25,935 nucleotides of DNA from DATKZH01 sp964475955 (GCA_964475955.1 CAYYZY010000111.1:1-25935); one strand, 5' to 3'; shown: positions 7,815 through 15,729, counted from the first letter of the stretch. Notes: a model not told the origin generated them from the sequence alone. Made by a program: numbers and translations.

Positions 7815-8450
7815 GGTGCGTCTCCGCTTCGGTCGATCGGTGGGAAGCCCAAAGGTGCCTCGCGGCTGCCGGCCCCATGGCGGTCCGGCCCGCCAGCACG
7901 ACTATGCTAGCTCAGGCAGCCGCGTCATGGAATGCGCGCGGCGGAAAACGGGGGGGTATCAATCGGCCCGGAAGAGCTGGCCAGGGGGTGGGGTCGCTCG
8001 GAGTAGGTGCGCCTGTCTGGAGGCCGGAATGCCGTTCTTAAGGCGCGTGCCCGGGCCGCTCACCCGTTTCGCTCGTCAACGCCTTTGCCGGGCACTCGTC
8101 GCGTGAGACGCGGCTAACCGACCGGTTGACAAGCGGGCCGGGGCTTGGTCTCGGGCCCCGAGATCGGCGCAAGTCTATTTCTGCAAAGCGTTTGCGATAT
8201 GCGTGTTCGAATCGGTGGAGTCGTGTCCCGCTCCGCGAGGCGTGGAGAGGCCGGGCTAGCGCGTTTTCTTCCCGCCTCCGGGGCGATCCGATATACTGGC
8301 GACCGAGCCCAGGTTGCTCCGGCCTTCTCCGAACGTGTGGCACGTTTCCAACGTGCCCACAACCCAAGGGCACGTTGGAAACGTGCCCCACGACATGCGC
8401 GCATCAGGCACGCATCATCACGGTCAGAGACTCTATCGCACCGCCCGGCC
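7815..8450. other. Spacer between the divergent beta-helix and HAD genes
   Basis: About 640 bases with no credible gene. It must hold the promoter of the minus-strand beta-helix gene and that of the HAD hydrolase. The REP-like inverted repeat lies at 8339-8387. A TATACT hexamer at 8292-8297 could be a -10 element for the hydrolase, but I see no good -35 at the right distance. Confidence 0.6.
8339..8387. repeat. REP-like palindromic element, copy B
   Basis: GGCACGTTTCCAACGTGCCC (8339-8358), a 9-base loop, and its exact reverse complement (8368-8387) form a 20-bp perfect inverted repeat. Each arm is itself nearly palindromic and equals the core of the element at 3178-3224. It lies 63 bases before the HAD start codon, so it would be in the leader if transcription begins at the TATACT near 8292. 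Confidence 0.85.
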
Positions 8451-9341
8451 ATGCCCTCGTCCTGCCCGGATATCCTGAAGCGCCACGCGCGGCCTTTGGA
8501 ACCGATCCCCACCGGCCAGAACGCCGTGTTGGCCCGGCTGGAGGGGGTACGGGCCGTACTGTTCGACCTTTACGGGACGCTGTTCATCAGCGGGACCGGC
8601 GAGGTGGGCACGTCGCGCGAGGCGGCCTGCGGTGAGGCGCTGCCCCAGGCGTTGGAAGCGATGGGCGTACCGGTCGAAGGGCCCGTCGGCGAAGCGGTCC
8701 ATCTCCTGTTCGACGCCATCGAGGCCTCGCACGCGGCGGCCCGCCGCTCCGGGATCGCGTACCCGGAGGTCGACATCGTCGACGTGTGGCGCGAGGTCGC
8801 CACCGAGATGGCCGACCGGGGGCTGTTGGCGAAGCGGGACTGGTCGCGGGCGGAACTGGAACGCCTGGCCGTCGAATATGAAGCGCGAGCGAATCCCGTT
8901 TGGCCGATGCCGGGGGTCGGGGCCTGTCTTCGGGCGCTCCGTGAGGGGGGGCTGTTATTGGGAATCGTCAGCAACGGCCAGTTCTACACGCCCGAGCTGT
9001 TTACGGCCCTGCTTGGGCGGCCGGTCGAGTCCTGGGGGTTCGACTGCGAGCTGCAATACTACTCCTACCGGCATGGGGTCGCGAAGCCGGGGGTGGACCT
9101 TTACCGCATGGCGGCCGAGGCGCTCGGGCGGCGCGGCCTCGAGCCGAACGACGTGCTCTACGTGGGCAACGACATGCTCAACGACGTTCGGCCGGCTTCC
9201 CTTGTGGGTTTCCGCACGGCGCTGTTCGCCGGCGACGGGCGCAGTCTGCGGCTCCGCGAGGGCGAACGCCAACTCGACGGCGTGCGGCCCGACCTGGTGC
9301 TGACGCATCTCGGCGAGCTGGGCAAATGCGTCTTGATCTAG
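8451..9341 (+). CDS. HAD-superfamily hydrolase
   Basis: A 296-residue cytosolic hydrolase of the haloacid dehalogenase superfamily. Motif I is FDLYGTLF with nucleophile D39; motif II is GIVSNG with S174; motif III is K212 in VAKPG; motif IV is GNDMLND at 239-245. A helical cap lies between motifs I and II. The residue two after the nucleophile is Y41 rather than the acid/base Asp of phosphatases, a feature shared with L-2-haloacid dehalogenases and some uncharacterised subfamilies, so phosphatase activity should not be assumed. The frame is open back to 8145, but that extension crosses the REP-like palindrome; the ATG at 8451 is the best start although it lacks a clear ribosome binding site. 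The gene lies about 380 bases upstream of the glycosyltransferase on the same strand. Confidence 0.88.
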   Translation: MPSSCPDILKRHARPLEPIPTGQNAVLARLEGVRAVLFDLYGTLFISGTGEVGTSREAACGEALPQALEAMGVPVEGPVGEAVHLLFDAIEASHAAARRSGIAYPEVDIVDVWREVATEMADRGLLAKRDWSRAELERLAVEYEARANPVWPMPGVGACLRALREGGLLLGIVSNGQFYTPELFTALLGRPVESWGFDCELQYYSYRHGVAKPGVDLYRMAAEALGRRGLEPNDVLYVGNDMLNDVRPASLVGFRTALFAGDGRSLRLREGERQLDGVRPDLVLTHLGELGKCVLI

Positions 9342-9720
9342 CGGGGAAAGTTGATACGATCTCACCCCTCGCCGTCGCCGGACGCCCGGCCTCCCCGCTG
9401 AACCTCTTCACGGGAAGGGCATGACCTATATAAATGGTGGAGGATCGCCGCAGGCGGTGGCGGCAATCCTTGTTGAGCCTTGGGAACCTCCGGGTGGGTC
9501 CCGGCCGACGATCGGGAGGCCGAAACGCATCTCGCCCCGGGTTTCCGAACACCTTGAGTACGACAGCGCAGGTTCGACTCGGATGCGGGATTGGGCAGCC
9601 TAAAGCGGTGTCCGGATTTCCCGAAGTGATTAGGCGTTTTGCCCCGCTTCACGTCGAAGGGGGCCGTTGGTCGATCTTGCGCTGTAGGATTAGCCCCGCC
9701 TCGCGGAGGTCCGCAGACCC
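9342..9720. other. Spacer between HAD hydrolase and glycosyltransferase
   Basis: About 380 bases. It contains an ATG at 9421 after GGAAGGG that opens a 60-codon frame, but the product has no recognisable feature and an overlapping frame is also open, so I do not call a gene. An AT-rich TATATAAA patch at 9427-9434 could be a promoter -10 region for the glycosyltransferase. No terminator stem was recognised. Confidence 0.5.
9705..9709 (+). promoter_or_regulatory. Ribosome binding site supporting a TTG start
   Basis: GGAGG lies 11 bases before the TTG at 9721. An in-frame TAG at 9691-9693 and the lack of other start codons between them leave this TTG as the only start that keeps the N-terminal glycosyltransferase strand. 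Confidence 0.6.
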
Positions 9721-10980
9721 TTGGCCCAGAACATCGGCTTTGTCTCAACACGGTTCGCCGGCACCGACGGCGTCTCGCTCGAGAGTGCCAAGTGGGCGCA
9801 GATCCTCTGGGACAACCACTACGTCAGCCACTGGTACGCCGGCAAGCTCGACCGCGACCCCAAGAGCAGCTTGCTCGTGCCGGAGGCCTATTTCTACGAT
9901 CGCGACAACGTGTGGATCAACGAGCGGGCGTTCGGCGTCCGCATCCGGCCGCCCGATCTGACGCACAAGATCTACGAGATGGCCGAGCAGCTCAAGGAGA
10001 CCCTCTATCAGTTCGTGGAGCGGTTTTCTATTGACGTGCTGGTGGCCGAGAACGCGCTGTCGATCCCGATGCACATCCCGCTCGGCGTCGCGCTGACGCA
10101 CTTCGTGGCCGAGACGGGCATCCCCACGATCGCCCACCACCACGATTTCTACTGGGAGCGCACGCGTTTCTCGGTCAGCGCGGTCGACGATTTCCTCAAC
10201 ATGTCCTTCCCGCCCACGCTCCCGTCGATCGAGCACGTCACGATCAACAGTTTCGCCCAGCACGACCTTTCGTGGCGGACCGGCGCGTCTTCGGTGCTGA
10301 TCCCCAACGTCGTCGACTTCGAGAACCCGCCGCCGGCGGAAGTCGTCGGGTCGGACTGGCGCGAGCGCGCGGGCCTGGAGCCCGACGACGTCGTGCTCCT
10401 CCAGCCCACGCGGGTCGTCCCCCGCAAGGGCATCGAGCACTCCATCTCGCTCGTCTCCCAGTTGCGCAACCCGAAGTGCAAGCTGGTCGTCTCCCACGAG
10501 TCGGGCGACGAGGGCCTCGAATACCACCAGGCCCTGACGGAGTTGGCCGAGGAGTCGGGCGTCGATCTCCGGTTCGTCACGACCGATGCGTCGAAGTCGG
10601 AGTCGCCCCCCAACGGGACCACGGTGGCCAGTCTGGCCGAGGTCTACGCCCAGGCCGACCTCATCACCTACCCCAGCCTGTACGAAGGTTTCGGCAACGC
10701 GCTTCTGGAGGCCTTCTACTACCAGAAGCCGGTGCTGGTGAACCGCTACTCAATCTTCATCGCCGATATCGAGCCCAAGGGGTTCGAAGTCATCACGATG
10801 AACGGCTTCCTCACCCGCCGCGTGCTCGACCAGGTTCGCCGCGTCATCTCCGACGACGACTACCGCCGCGAAATGGTGCAGCGGAACTACGAGCTGGGCA
10901 AGAAGTTCTTCAGCTACTCCGTCCTCCGCCGCCAGCTCCGCACCCTGATCACCAGCTTCACCGGCCACGACGACCTGTGA
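9721..10980 (+). CDS. Glycosyltransferase family 4 (GT-B fold)
   Basis: A 419-residue retaining glycosyltransferase of the GT4 type, soluble, with no signal peptide or membrane segment. The N-terminal Rossmann lobe opens with IGFVSTRFAGTDGVSLES, a glycine/serine-rich loop after the first strand; the acceptor lobe carries HHHDFYWER (139-147). The C-terminal lobe has PTRVVPRKG (R231, K236), the donor phosphate-binding pair, and the E-x7-E motif EGFGNALLE (E322, E330) for the nucleotide sugar. GT4 enzymes use UDP- or GDP-sugars. The N-terminal signature reminds me of enzymes that make mannosylglucosylglycerate-type compatible solutes; this is a weak recollection. Translation starts at TTG. The gene converges with the aldo/keto reductase gene across a structured gap. 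Confidence 0.88.
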   Translation: MAQNIGFVSTRFAGTDGVSLESAKWAQILWDNHYVSHWYAGKLDRDPKSSLLVPEAYFYDRDNVWINERAFGVRIRPPDLTHKIYEMAEQLKETLYQFVERFSIDVLVAENALSIPMHIPLGVALTHFVAETGIPTIAHHHDFYWERTRFSVSAVDDFLNMSFPPTLPSIEHVTINSFAQHDLSWRTGASSVLIPNVVDFENPPPAEVVGSDWRERAGLEPDDVVLLQPTRVVPRKGIEHSISLVSQLRNPKCKLVVSHESGDEGLEYHQALTELAEESGVDLRFVTTDASKSESPPNGTTVASLAEVYAQADLITYPSLYEGFGNALLEAFYYQKPVLVNRYSIFIADIEPKGFEVITMNGFLTRRVLDQVRRVISDDDYRREMVQRNYELGKKFFSYSVLRRQLRTLITSFTGHDDL

Positions 10981-10994
10981 GGCGGGCCGCGCGC
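10969..10994 (+). repeat. Direct repeat copy 1 over the glycosyltransferase stop codon
   Basis: The last codons and stop of the glycosyltransferase plus 14 downstream bases recur at 11200-11226 with one inserted base. The copies are about 231 bases apart. Confidence 0.7.
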
Positions 10995-10998
10995 GGGT

Positions 10999-11066
10999 GG
11001 CACCGATAAGTTTGCGGAAGTGGTTCGGCCACTTCGCTTGACGGGTTCGCGAATTCGGTCGGTGCC
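10999..11066. other. Nested stem-loops downstream of the glycosyltransferase
   Basis: An outer stem GGCACCGA (10999-11006) / TCGGTGCC (11059-11066) encloses an inner hairpin GAAGTGG-TTCGG-CCACTTC (11017-11035). The inner 7-bp stem has a 5-base loop and lies 37 bases after the stop codon. There is no T-run, so intrinsic termination is uncertain; it may be a 3' end processing or stability structure. Confidence 0.45.
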
Positions 11067-11126
11067 CGCGAAGCACCGGGAGGAGCCTTTGCCGTGAGTG
11101 GAAGCAATCCGCTTGTTGCTGCGCAA

Positions 11127-11189
11127 CCCCGACGATTTTCCGAAGACGTCTTTCTTGATGGCAGGGCCTACTGCGGAAAATCATCGGGG
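11127..11189. terminator. Long stem-loop between convergent genes, possible bidirectional terminator
   Basis: CCCCGACGATTTTCCG (11127-11142) and CGGAAAATCATCGGGG (11174-11189) are reverse complements at 15 of 16 positions, with a 31-base loop that contains the palindrome AAGACGTCTT. It sits between the stops of two convergent genes, where a bidirectional terminator would be expected, but lacks a T-tract on either strand. It could also be an inverted repeat of mobile origin. Confidence 0.45.
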
Positions 11190-11199
11190 CTACCCGGTG

Positions 11200-11226
11200 G
11201 ACGACCTGTGAGGCGAGGCCGCGCGC
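11200..11226 (+). repeat. Direct repeat copy 2
   Basis: Repeats the glycosyltransferase 3' end (GACGACCTGTGAGGCG, then GGCCGCGCGC after one extra A). It ends 5 bases before the stop codon of the convergent reductase gene. Confidence 0.7.
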
Positions 11227-11231
11227 CCGGC

Positions 11232-12479
11232 TCAGCCCAGCAGCCCGTGGGCCTCCTTCAGCTTGTCGACGATCGCCAGGCGGTTGGGGCACGCCTTCTC
11301 GCAGATGCCGCACTCGGTGCAGGCCGGCACGCGCCGGTCGTCCGGCAGGGCGGCGTAGTACTCCCGGGCGTCGTCCCGGTGGCCGTAGTTCTTGTAGTAC
11401 ATCCGGAAGCGGAGCACGTCGGGGATGCGGATGCCCTGGGGGCAGGCGGGGACGCACGTCTCGCACATGCGGCAGTAGTCGTCGGTGCAGGCGGCCGCGT
11501 AGTGCTCCAGGAGCCGGTAGTGCGTGGCGGTCATCTGGCCGGTCACCGCCGCGCAATCCTCGATCACTTCGTGGACACTGCTCATCCCCACGGCCGCGGC
11601 GCACACGTTGGGGTTCTTCAGCACCCACATCAGGAAGGCCTGGTAGAGGTTCTTCGTGCCCAACTCCTCCAGTTCGCGCATCAGGCGGGCGGCTCGGGGG
11701 TTCGACATGTCCTTGGCCCAGTTGGGCACGAAATGGCCGGTCATCGGCTTCATGCAGAGGACGCCCACGTCTTTCTTCTTGCAGAAGGCGAACAGCTCCT
11801 CGACGTTGTCGCGGTCGAACCGCTCGGTCCACTTGGCCCGGGCCATGTAGTTGTAGGGCTGGAACACGAAGTCGAGCTTGTCCTGCTCGACGAGTTCCCA
11901 ATGCGTGGCCGGCACGTGGCAGCTCAGCCCGATGAAGCGGATCTTGCCCTGCTCCCTGAGCTTCAAGGCCCCCTCGTAAAACGCCTCGTTCCAGCGGCCG
12001 TGCGAGAAATAGCAGTCGATGTGGTCCGTCTGGAAGCGCTTGAGGCTCGTTTCGCAGCGCTCGATGACGGCCTCGGGCGTGTTGCGGGGCGGGTCGGGTG
12101 AGGTGAAGATGATCACGCCGTCGCGGCGCCCCTTGAGGGCTTTACCCAAAAGCTCCTCCGTATCGTGGTAGCCGTACGACGTGGCCACGAAGTTGCCGCC
12201 GAGGGCAAGGAGTTGGTGGACGATATCGGGCAGCTCTTCGCGGAACCGGTTGAACCGCACCGGGCCGAGCATCCGCGATTTCAACCCGCTGGCGCAGCCC
12301 AGCCCGATCTCCGAGATCATCAGCCCGGTTCGCCCGAAGCGGCGGAATTTCATCTCGCCCTGGCCGCTGCCGGCCGACGCGCTCTTCTCCGCGCCGGCGA
12401 GCGCCGCCCCGACGGCCATGGCCGAGCCCTTCTCGAGGAACCGACGTCGTGTCACCGGCGGCTGTTGACCTTCGCTCAT
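11232..12479 (-). CDS. Tat-exported aldo/keto reductase with C-terminal double 4Fe-4S ferredoxin domain
   Basis: A 415-residue oxidoreductase. The N-terminus has a twin-arginine signal (RRRFLEKG at 11-18, then an Ala-rich hydrophobic stretch to about 35), implying folded export with cofactors bound. Residues about 42-320 form an aldo/keto reductase TIM barrel. The C-terminus has two cluster motifs: C336-x2-C339-x2-C342-x3-C346-P and C387-x2-C390-x2-C393-x3-C397-P. Of the usual catalytic tetrad, Y102 and H160 can be placed, but the Asp and Lys positions hold other residues (F97/V98 and S127 by eye). NADPH chemistry is therefore doubtful, and electron transfer through the clusters more likely. 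The start at 12479 has AGGAG upstream; the frame runs back through the heptamer repeats to 12638, which I reject. The gene is divergent from the HzsA-like gene. Confidence 0.9.
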   Translation of the reverse strand: MSEGQQPPVTRRRFLEKGSAMAVGAALAGAEKSASAGSGQGEMKFRRFGRTGLMISEIGLGCASGLKSRMLGPVRFNRFREELPDIVHQLLALGGNFVATSYGYHDTEELLGKALKGRRDGVIIFTSPDPPRNTPEAVIERCETSLKRFQTDHIDCYFSHGRWNEAFYEGALKLREQGKIRFIGLSCHVPATHWELVEQDKLDFVFQPYNYMARAKWTERFDRDNVEELFAFCKKKDVGVLCMKPMTGHFVPNWAKDMSNPRAARLMRELEELGTKNLYQAFLMWVLKNPNVCAAAVGMSSVHEVIEDCAAVTGQMTATHYRLLEHYAAACTDDYCRMCETCVPACPQGIRIPDVLRFRMYYKNYGHRDDAREYYAALPDDRRVPACTECGICEKACPNRLAIVDKLKEAHGLLG

Positions 12480-12506
12480 GGCATCTCTCCTTCGTGGATC
12501 GGCCGG

Positions 12507-12604
12507 GGGAGTCGGGAGTCGGGAGTTGGGAGTCGGGAGTTGGGAGTCGGGAGTTGGGAGTCGGGAGTTGGGAGTTGGGAGTATGGAGTTGGGAGTGGTG
12601 AGTC
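12507..12604 (+). repeat. Heptamer array GGGAGTY, 14 units, G-quadruplex pattern
   Basis: Fourteen consecutive 7-base units of consensus GGGAGTC or GGGAGTT, with C and T alternating in the central part so that a 14-base higher-order unit is visible; the last units are degenerate. GGG runs every 7 bases meet the G3-N4 pattern for intramolecular quadruplexes on the plus strand. The array starts 27 bases upstream of the reductase start codon and so lies in its leader or promoter. Confidence 0.9.
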
Positions 12605-12607
12605 CTT

Positions 12608-12649
12608 CACCTGCCACTCGCCACCCGTCACTCGCCACCTGTCACCTGG
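12608..12649 (+). repeat. Second heptamer array CACYYGN, 6 units
   Basis: Six units (CACCTGC, CACTCGC, CACCCGT, CACTCGC, CACCTGT, CACCTGG) follow the GGGAGTY array after three bases. The identical period of seven suggests a common amplification process. Confidence 0.8.
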
Positions 12650-12769
12650 CGATCATCCTGGCGCGCCCCGCAGCGTTTGTCAACGAGATCTGGGCCCCGG
12701 CTGGCACGGCAACAAGAGCTTGACTTGCCCCCTGCGATCTGGCAAGGTGGGCTTCCAAGGAGACCGACG

Positions 12770-15718
12770 ATGAACGCAAACTTGCGGCGTTTCGGGTTGG
12801 CCACCCTCGCGGCGGCTTTTCTCACTTCGGCGGCACCGAGCGCGGAGCCGGAGCAGCAGCTCGGCGCGCCGCCGCGGCCCGTCCGCAGCTCGGAGCAGAT
12901 CGAGGCCGATTGGCTTCGCCAGGACGTAGTCCGCAACCTCCCGCCGGGGCACAACCTTCCGGCCGTTCGTCCCGAGGACGACGCGCCCGGGGCCTGCGAC
13001 GGCGTGCGCAACGGCAAGTACGGCTTTCACACCGCCCGGGAGAAGGGCCCGTGGTGGCGGGTCGACCTGCTCCGGTCGCTGCCGTTGGAGGAGGTGCTCG
13101 TCTTCAACCGTTGCGACGGCTCGCAGCACCGGGCCCTGCACCTGGCCGTGCTCCTCTCCGACGACGCAGCGTCGTGGCAGGAGGTCTACCGGCACGACGG
13201 CTCCCTCTTCCTCGGCCACGCCGACAACAGGCCGCTCTCCGTCAAGCTGGACGGAAAGAAGGCCCGGTACCTGCGGATTCAACTGCCGGGCGAGACGCTC
13301 CTGCACCTCGATGAAGTGGAGGTCTACCAGCCCGGCGGCCGGCGCAACATCGCCCTGCGCAAACCGGCCACCCAAAGCAGCGCGAGCCCATGGTCGACCA
13401 AGAGCACGATGGTCTCCGTCCTGGATCAGTCCGCGGGCAAATCGGGAGCGAACCAAGCCGGGCAACCGATGCCCGAGCCGGCCTACCCGATCGGCGAGGT
13501 GGTCCGTCGGGGACGGCTCCTGGCCGAGAGCCTTCGCGGGCTGGGGGCCGACGTCGACCGCCACCTCGGCACGCTTCAGGAGGTCGCCCGCGCAGCCGGC
13601 GAGCACCCGGACGAATTGCCCGGCGAGCGCCGCCGAGCGCTCTATTTCCGCGCGCGTTGGGCGGTCCGCAGGATGGCGCTGGCCAATCCGCTGTTGGACT
13701 TCGACGACCTGGTGTTCGTCAAGCGCACGCCGGCACGGTTCACCACGTCGCCCGAGTCGCGGACTTTCACGCACATGTGCGACCAGTACTACGGGTGGTT
13801 TTCGCGGCCGGGGGGCGGGCTGTTCGTGCTCGAAGACTTCAAGAGCGACGAGCCGAGGCTTCGCTGTCTGACCGAGTCGCTTCCGCCGGGCAACATCATC
13901 CGGCCGGAGATTTCTTACGACGGCACCAAGGTCCTCTTCGCCCACTGCAAGTACTATCCGCACGTGCACGGGATCGTCGACAAGCTCGACAAGTCGAAGA
14001 TCCCCGAAGACGCCTTCTACCATCTCTACGAGATGAACCTCGACGGAACCGGCCTGCGGCGCCTCACCGAAGGGAAGTACGACGATTTCGACGGCCGCTA
14101 CCTGCCCGACGGCCGGATCGTCTTCCTTTCCACGCGGCGGGGTCAGCACATTCGGTGCGGGCGCGCGAGCGCCCGGGCCACGATCGGCAGCGAGCTGGGC
14201 GACAGCTACGTGCGATGCGGCGGCGGGCCGTATCGCCCGGTCGCCGTGTACACGCTCCACGTGATGGACTCCGACGGCGGCGACCTGCTTCAGATCTCGC
14301 CGTTCGAGATGTTCGAGTGGACGCCCAGCGTCGCCCACGACGGCCGCATCCTCTACGCCCGATGGGATTACGTCGACCGCCGCAACATGCCCTACATGAG
14401 CCTCTGGTCGACGCTGCCCGACGGCAGCGGCGCCCGGGCGATCTTCGGCAACTACACGCCCAGCCCGCACTGCATGTTCGAGCCCCGCCAGTTGCCCAAT
14501 TCCGAGAAGATCGTGTTCACGGCCTCCGCCCACCACGGGAACACGGCGGGGAGCTTAGTGCTGTTGGACCTGGGCAAGGGATTCGATGGCGACGGCCCCA
14601 TGAGGCGGATCACCCCCGAGGTCCCCTTCCCCGAAATCGAGGCCTGGCCCAACACGTACTTCGCCAACCCGTTCCCCCTTTCCGAAGAGCACTACCTGGT
14701 CACGTGGAGCGACAAGCCGCTCACCAACCCGGGCGACCCGGCCGGCACGGCGGCCATGGGGCTCTACCTGTACGACACGTTCGGGAACCTCAATCTCCTC
14801 TATCGCGACCCGGCGATTTCGAGCATGTACCCGCTGCCGGTCCGGGCGCGTCCGAAGCCGCCGCGGGTCGCCCCGGTCGCCCGGCACGACGCCCGCCAGG
14901 AAGGCCAGATGCTCGTGCTCGACGTGTACGAGGGCCTGGAGTCGATCCCGCGGGGGACGGTCCGCAAGCTGCGGCTGGTGGGCGTGCCGGCCAAGACCCA
15001 TCCGACCATGGACTACCCCAAGATGGGCCTCACGCGCGACGATCCCGGCAAGTTCGTGATGGGCACGGTGCCCGTCGAGGAGGACGGCTCGGCCCACTTC
15101 CGCGTGCCCTCCGGCGTGATCTTCTTCCTCCAGGCGTTGGACGAGCGGGGGATGGCCGTCCAAACGATGCGCAGCGCCATCTACCTTCAGCCCGGCCAGC
15201 GCACCACGTGCGTCGGCTGCCACGAGCCCCGCAACACGGCGCCGCCCAACGCAAAAAGGGGGACGCAGCTCTATTCCGCCGCGGCGCGCGAGCCGTCGAA
15301 GATCACGCCGGGACCGGAGGGCTCGTGGCCGCTCGATTTTCAGTTGCTCGTGCAGCCGCTGATGGAAGAACAATGCGTGGCGTGCCACAAGCCGGGCGCC
15401 GAGGGGGCCGAGTTCGACCTGACGGCCCAGCGGGCGTACGACTCGCTGGTGAACTACGGGGAGCCGAGCCTGAAAACGCACGTCATGAGCCGCTACCGTC
15501 AAGGCTTTTCGACGCCCGGGGCCTGCGCGGCCGGCTCAAGCCCGCTGGTCGCCCTGCTCGACCGGGGGCACTACGACCTCCAGCTCAGCGCGGACGACCG
15601 GGAGCGACTCATCACCTGGATCGACACCTACGCCCAGCGCCGCGGCTCGTTCAGCGAAGACCAGGAAAACCGGCTCATCGAGCTTCGCCGGCAGATGGCC
15701 GCGATGCTCGCGGAGTGA
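12770..15718 (+). CDS. HzsA-like secreted diheme protein with discoidin-like N-terminal domain
   Basis: A 982-residue exported protein related to the alpha subunit of hydrazine synthase (HzsA-related family), common in planctomycetes that do not do anammox. Seen in order: a signal peptide (1-25, ending TSAAPSAEP); an F5/8 type C (discoidin-like) domain at about 65-200 with WWRVDL and YLRIQLPG; a helical stretch; a WD40/TolB-like propeller at about 330-700 with repeats such as YLPDGRIVF and DGRILYARWDYVDR; and a C-terminal region with two c-type haem motifs, CVGCH (C814, H818) and CVACH (C869, H873). AAGGAGA lies 6 bases before the ATG at 12770. The M23 peptidase gene starts 17 bases after its stop, so the two are probably cotranscribed. 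Family membership is firm; the reaction is unknown. Confidence 0.92.
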   Translation: MNANLRRFGLATLAAAFLTSAAPSAEPEQQLGAPPRPVRSSEQIEADWLRQDVVRNLPPGHNLPAVRPEDDAPGACDGVRNGKYGFHTAREKGPWWRVDLLRSLPLEEVLVFNRCDGSQHRALHLAVLLSDDAASWQEVYRHDGSLFLGHADNRPLSVKLDGKKARYLRIQLPGETLLHLDEVEVYQPGGRRNIALRKPATQSSASPWSTKSTMVSVLDQSAGKSGANQAGQPMPEPAYPIGEVVRRGRLLAESLRGLGADVDRHLGTLQEVARAAGEHPDELPGERRRALYFRARWAVRRMALANPLLDFDDLVFVKRTPARFTTSPESRTFTHMCDQYYGWFSRPGGGLFVLEDFKSDEPRLRCLTESLPPGNIIRPEISYDGTKVLFAHCKYYPHVHGIVDKLDKSKIPEDAFYHLYEMNLDGTGLRRLTEGKYDDFDGRYLPDGRIVFLSTRRGQHIRCGRASARATIGSELGDSYVRCGGGPYRPVAVYTLHVMDSDGGDLLQISPFEMFEWTPSVAHDGRILYARWDYVDRRNMPYMSLWSTLPDGSGARAIFGNYTPSPHCMFEPRQLPNSEKIVFTASAHHGNTAGSLVLLDLGKGFDGDGPMRRITPEVPFPEIEAWPNTYFANPFPLSEEHYLVTWSDKPLTNPGDPAGTAAMGLYLYDTFGNLNLLYRDPAISSMYPLPVRARPKPPRVAPVARHDARQEGQMLVLDVYEGLESIPRGTVRKLRLVGVPAKTHPTMDYPKMGLTRDDPGKFVMGTVPVEEDGSAHFRVPSGVIFFLQALDERGMAVQTMRSAIYLQPGQRTTCVGCHEPRNTAPPNAKRGTQLYSAAAREPSKITPGPEGSWPLDFQLLVQPLMEEQCVACHKPGAEGAEFDLTAQRAYDSLVNYGEPSLKTHVMSRYRQGFSTPGACAAGSSPLVALLDRGHYDLQLSADDRERLITWIDTYAQRRGSFSEDQENRLIELRRQMAAMLAE

Positions 15719-15722
15719 AACC

Positions 15723-15729
15723 GAGGAGG
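15723..15729 (+). promoter_or_regulatory. Ribosome binding site for the GTG start of the M23 peptidase
   Basis: GAGGAGG lies 6 bases before the GTG at 15736. It supports this start over the much longer open frame that overlaps the HzsA-like gene. Confidence 0.8.

Noticed and set aside
8145..8450. N-terminal extension of the HAD hydrolase
   Set aside because: It crosses the REP-like palindrome and has no domain content; the hydrolase fold starts after 8451.
9421..9603. Possible 60-residue protein in the spacer before the glycosyltransferase
   Set aside because: It has an ATG and a purine-rich site, but no recognisable sequence pattern, and a second overlapping frame is also open. Not enough to call.
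12480..12638. N-terminal extension of the reductase through the heptamer array (PTPNSRL-type repeats)
   Set aside because: It would be translated simple repeat ahead of a complete Tat signal, and a ribosome binding site precedes 12479.
12507..12649. CRISPR-like array
   Set aside because: The units are contiguous heptamers with no spacers, so this is a simple tandem repeat.
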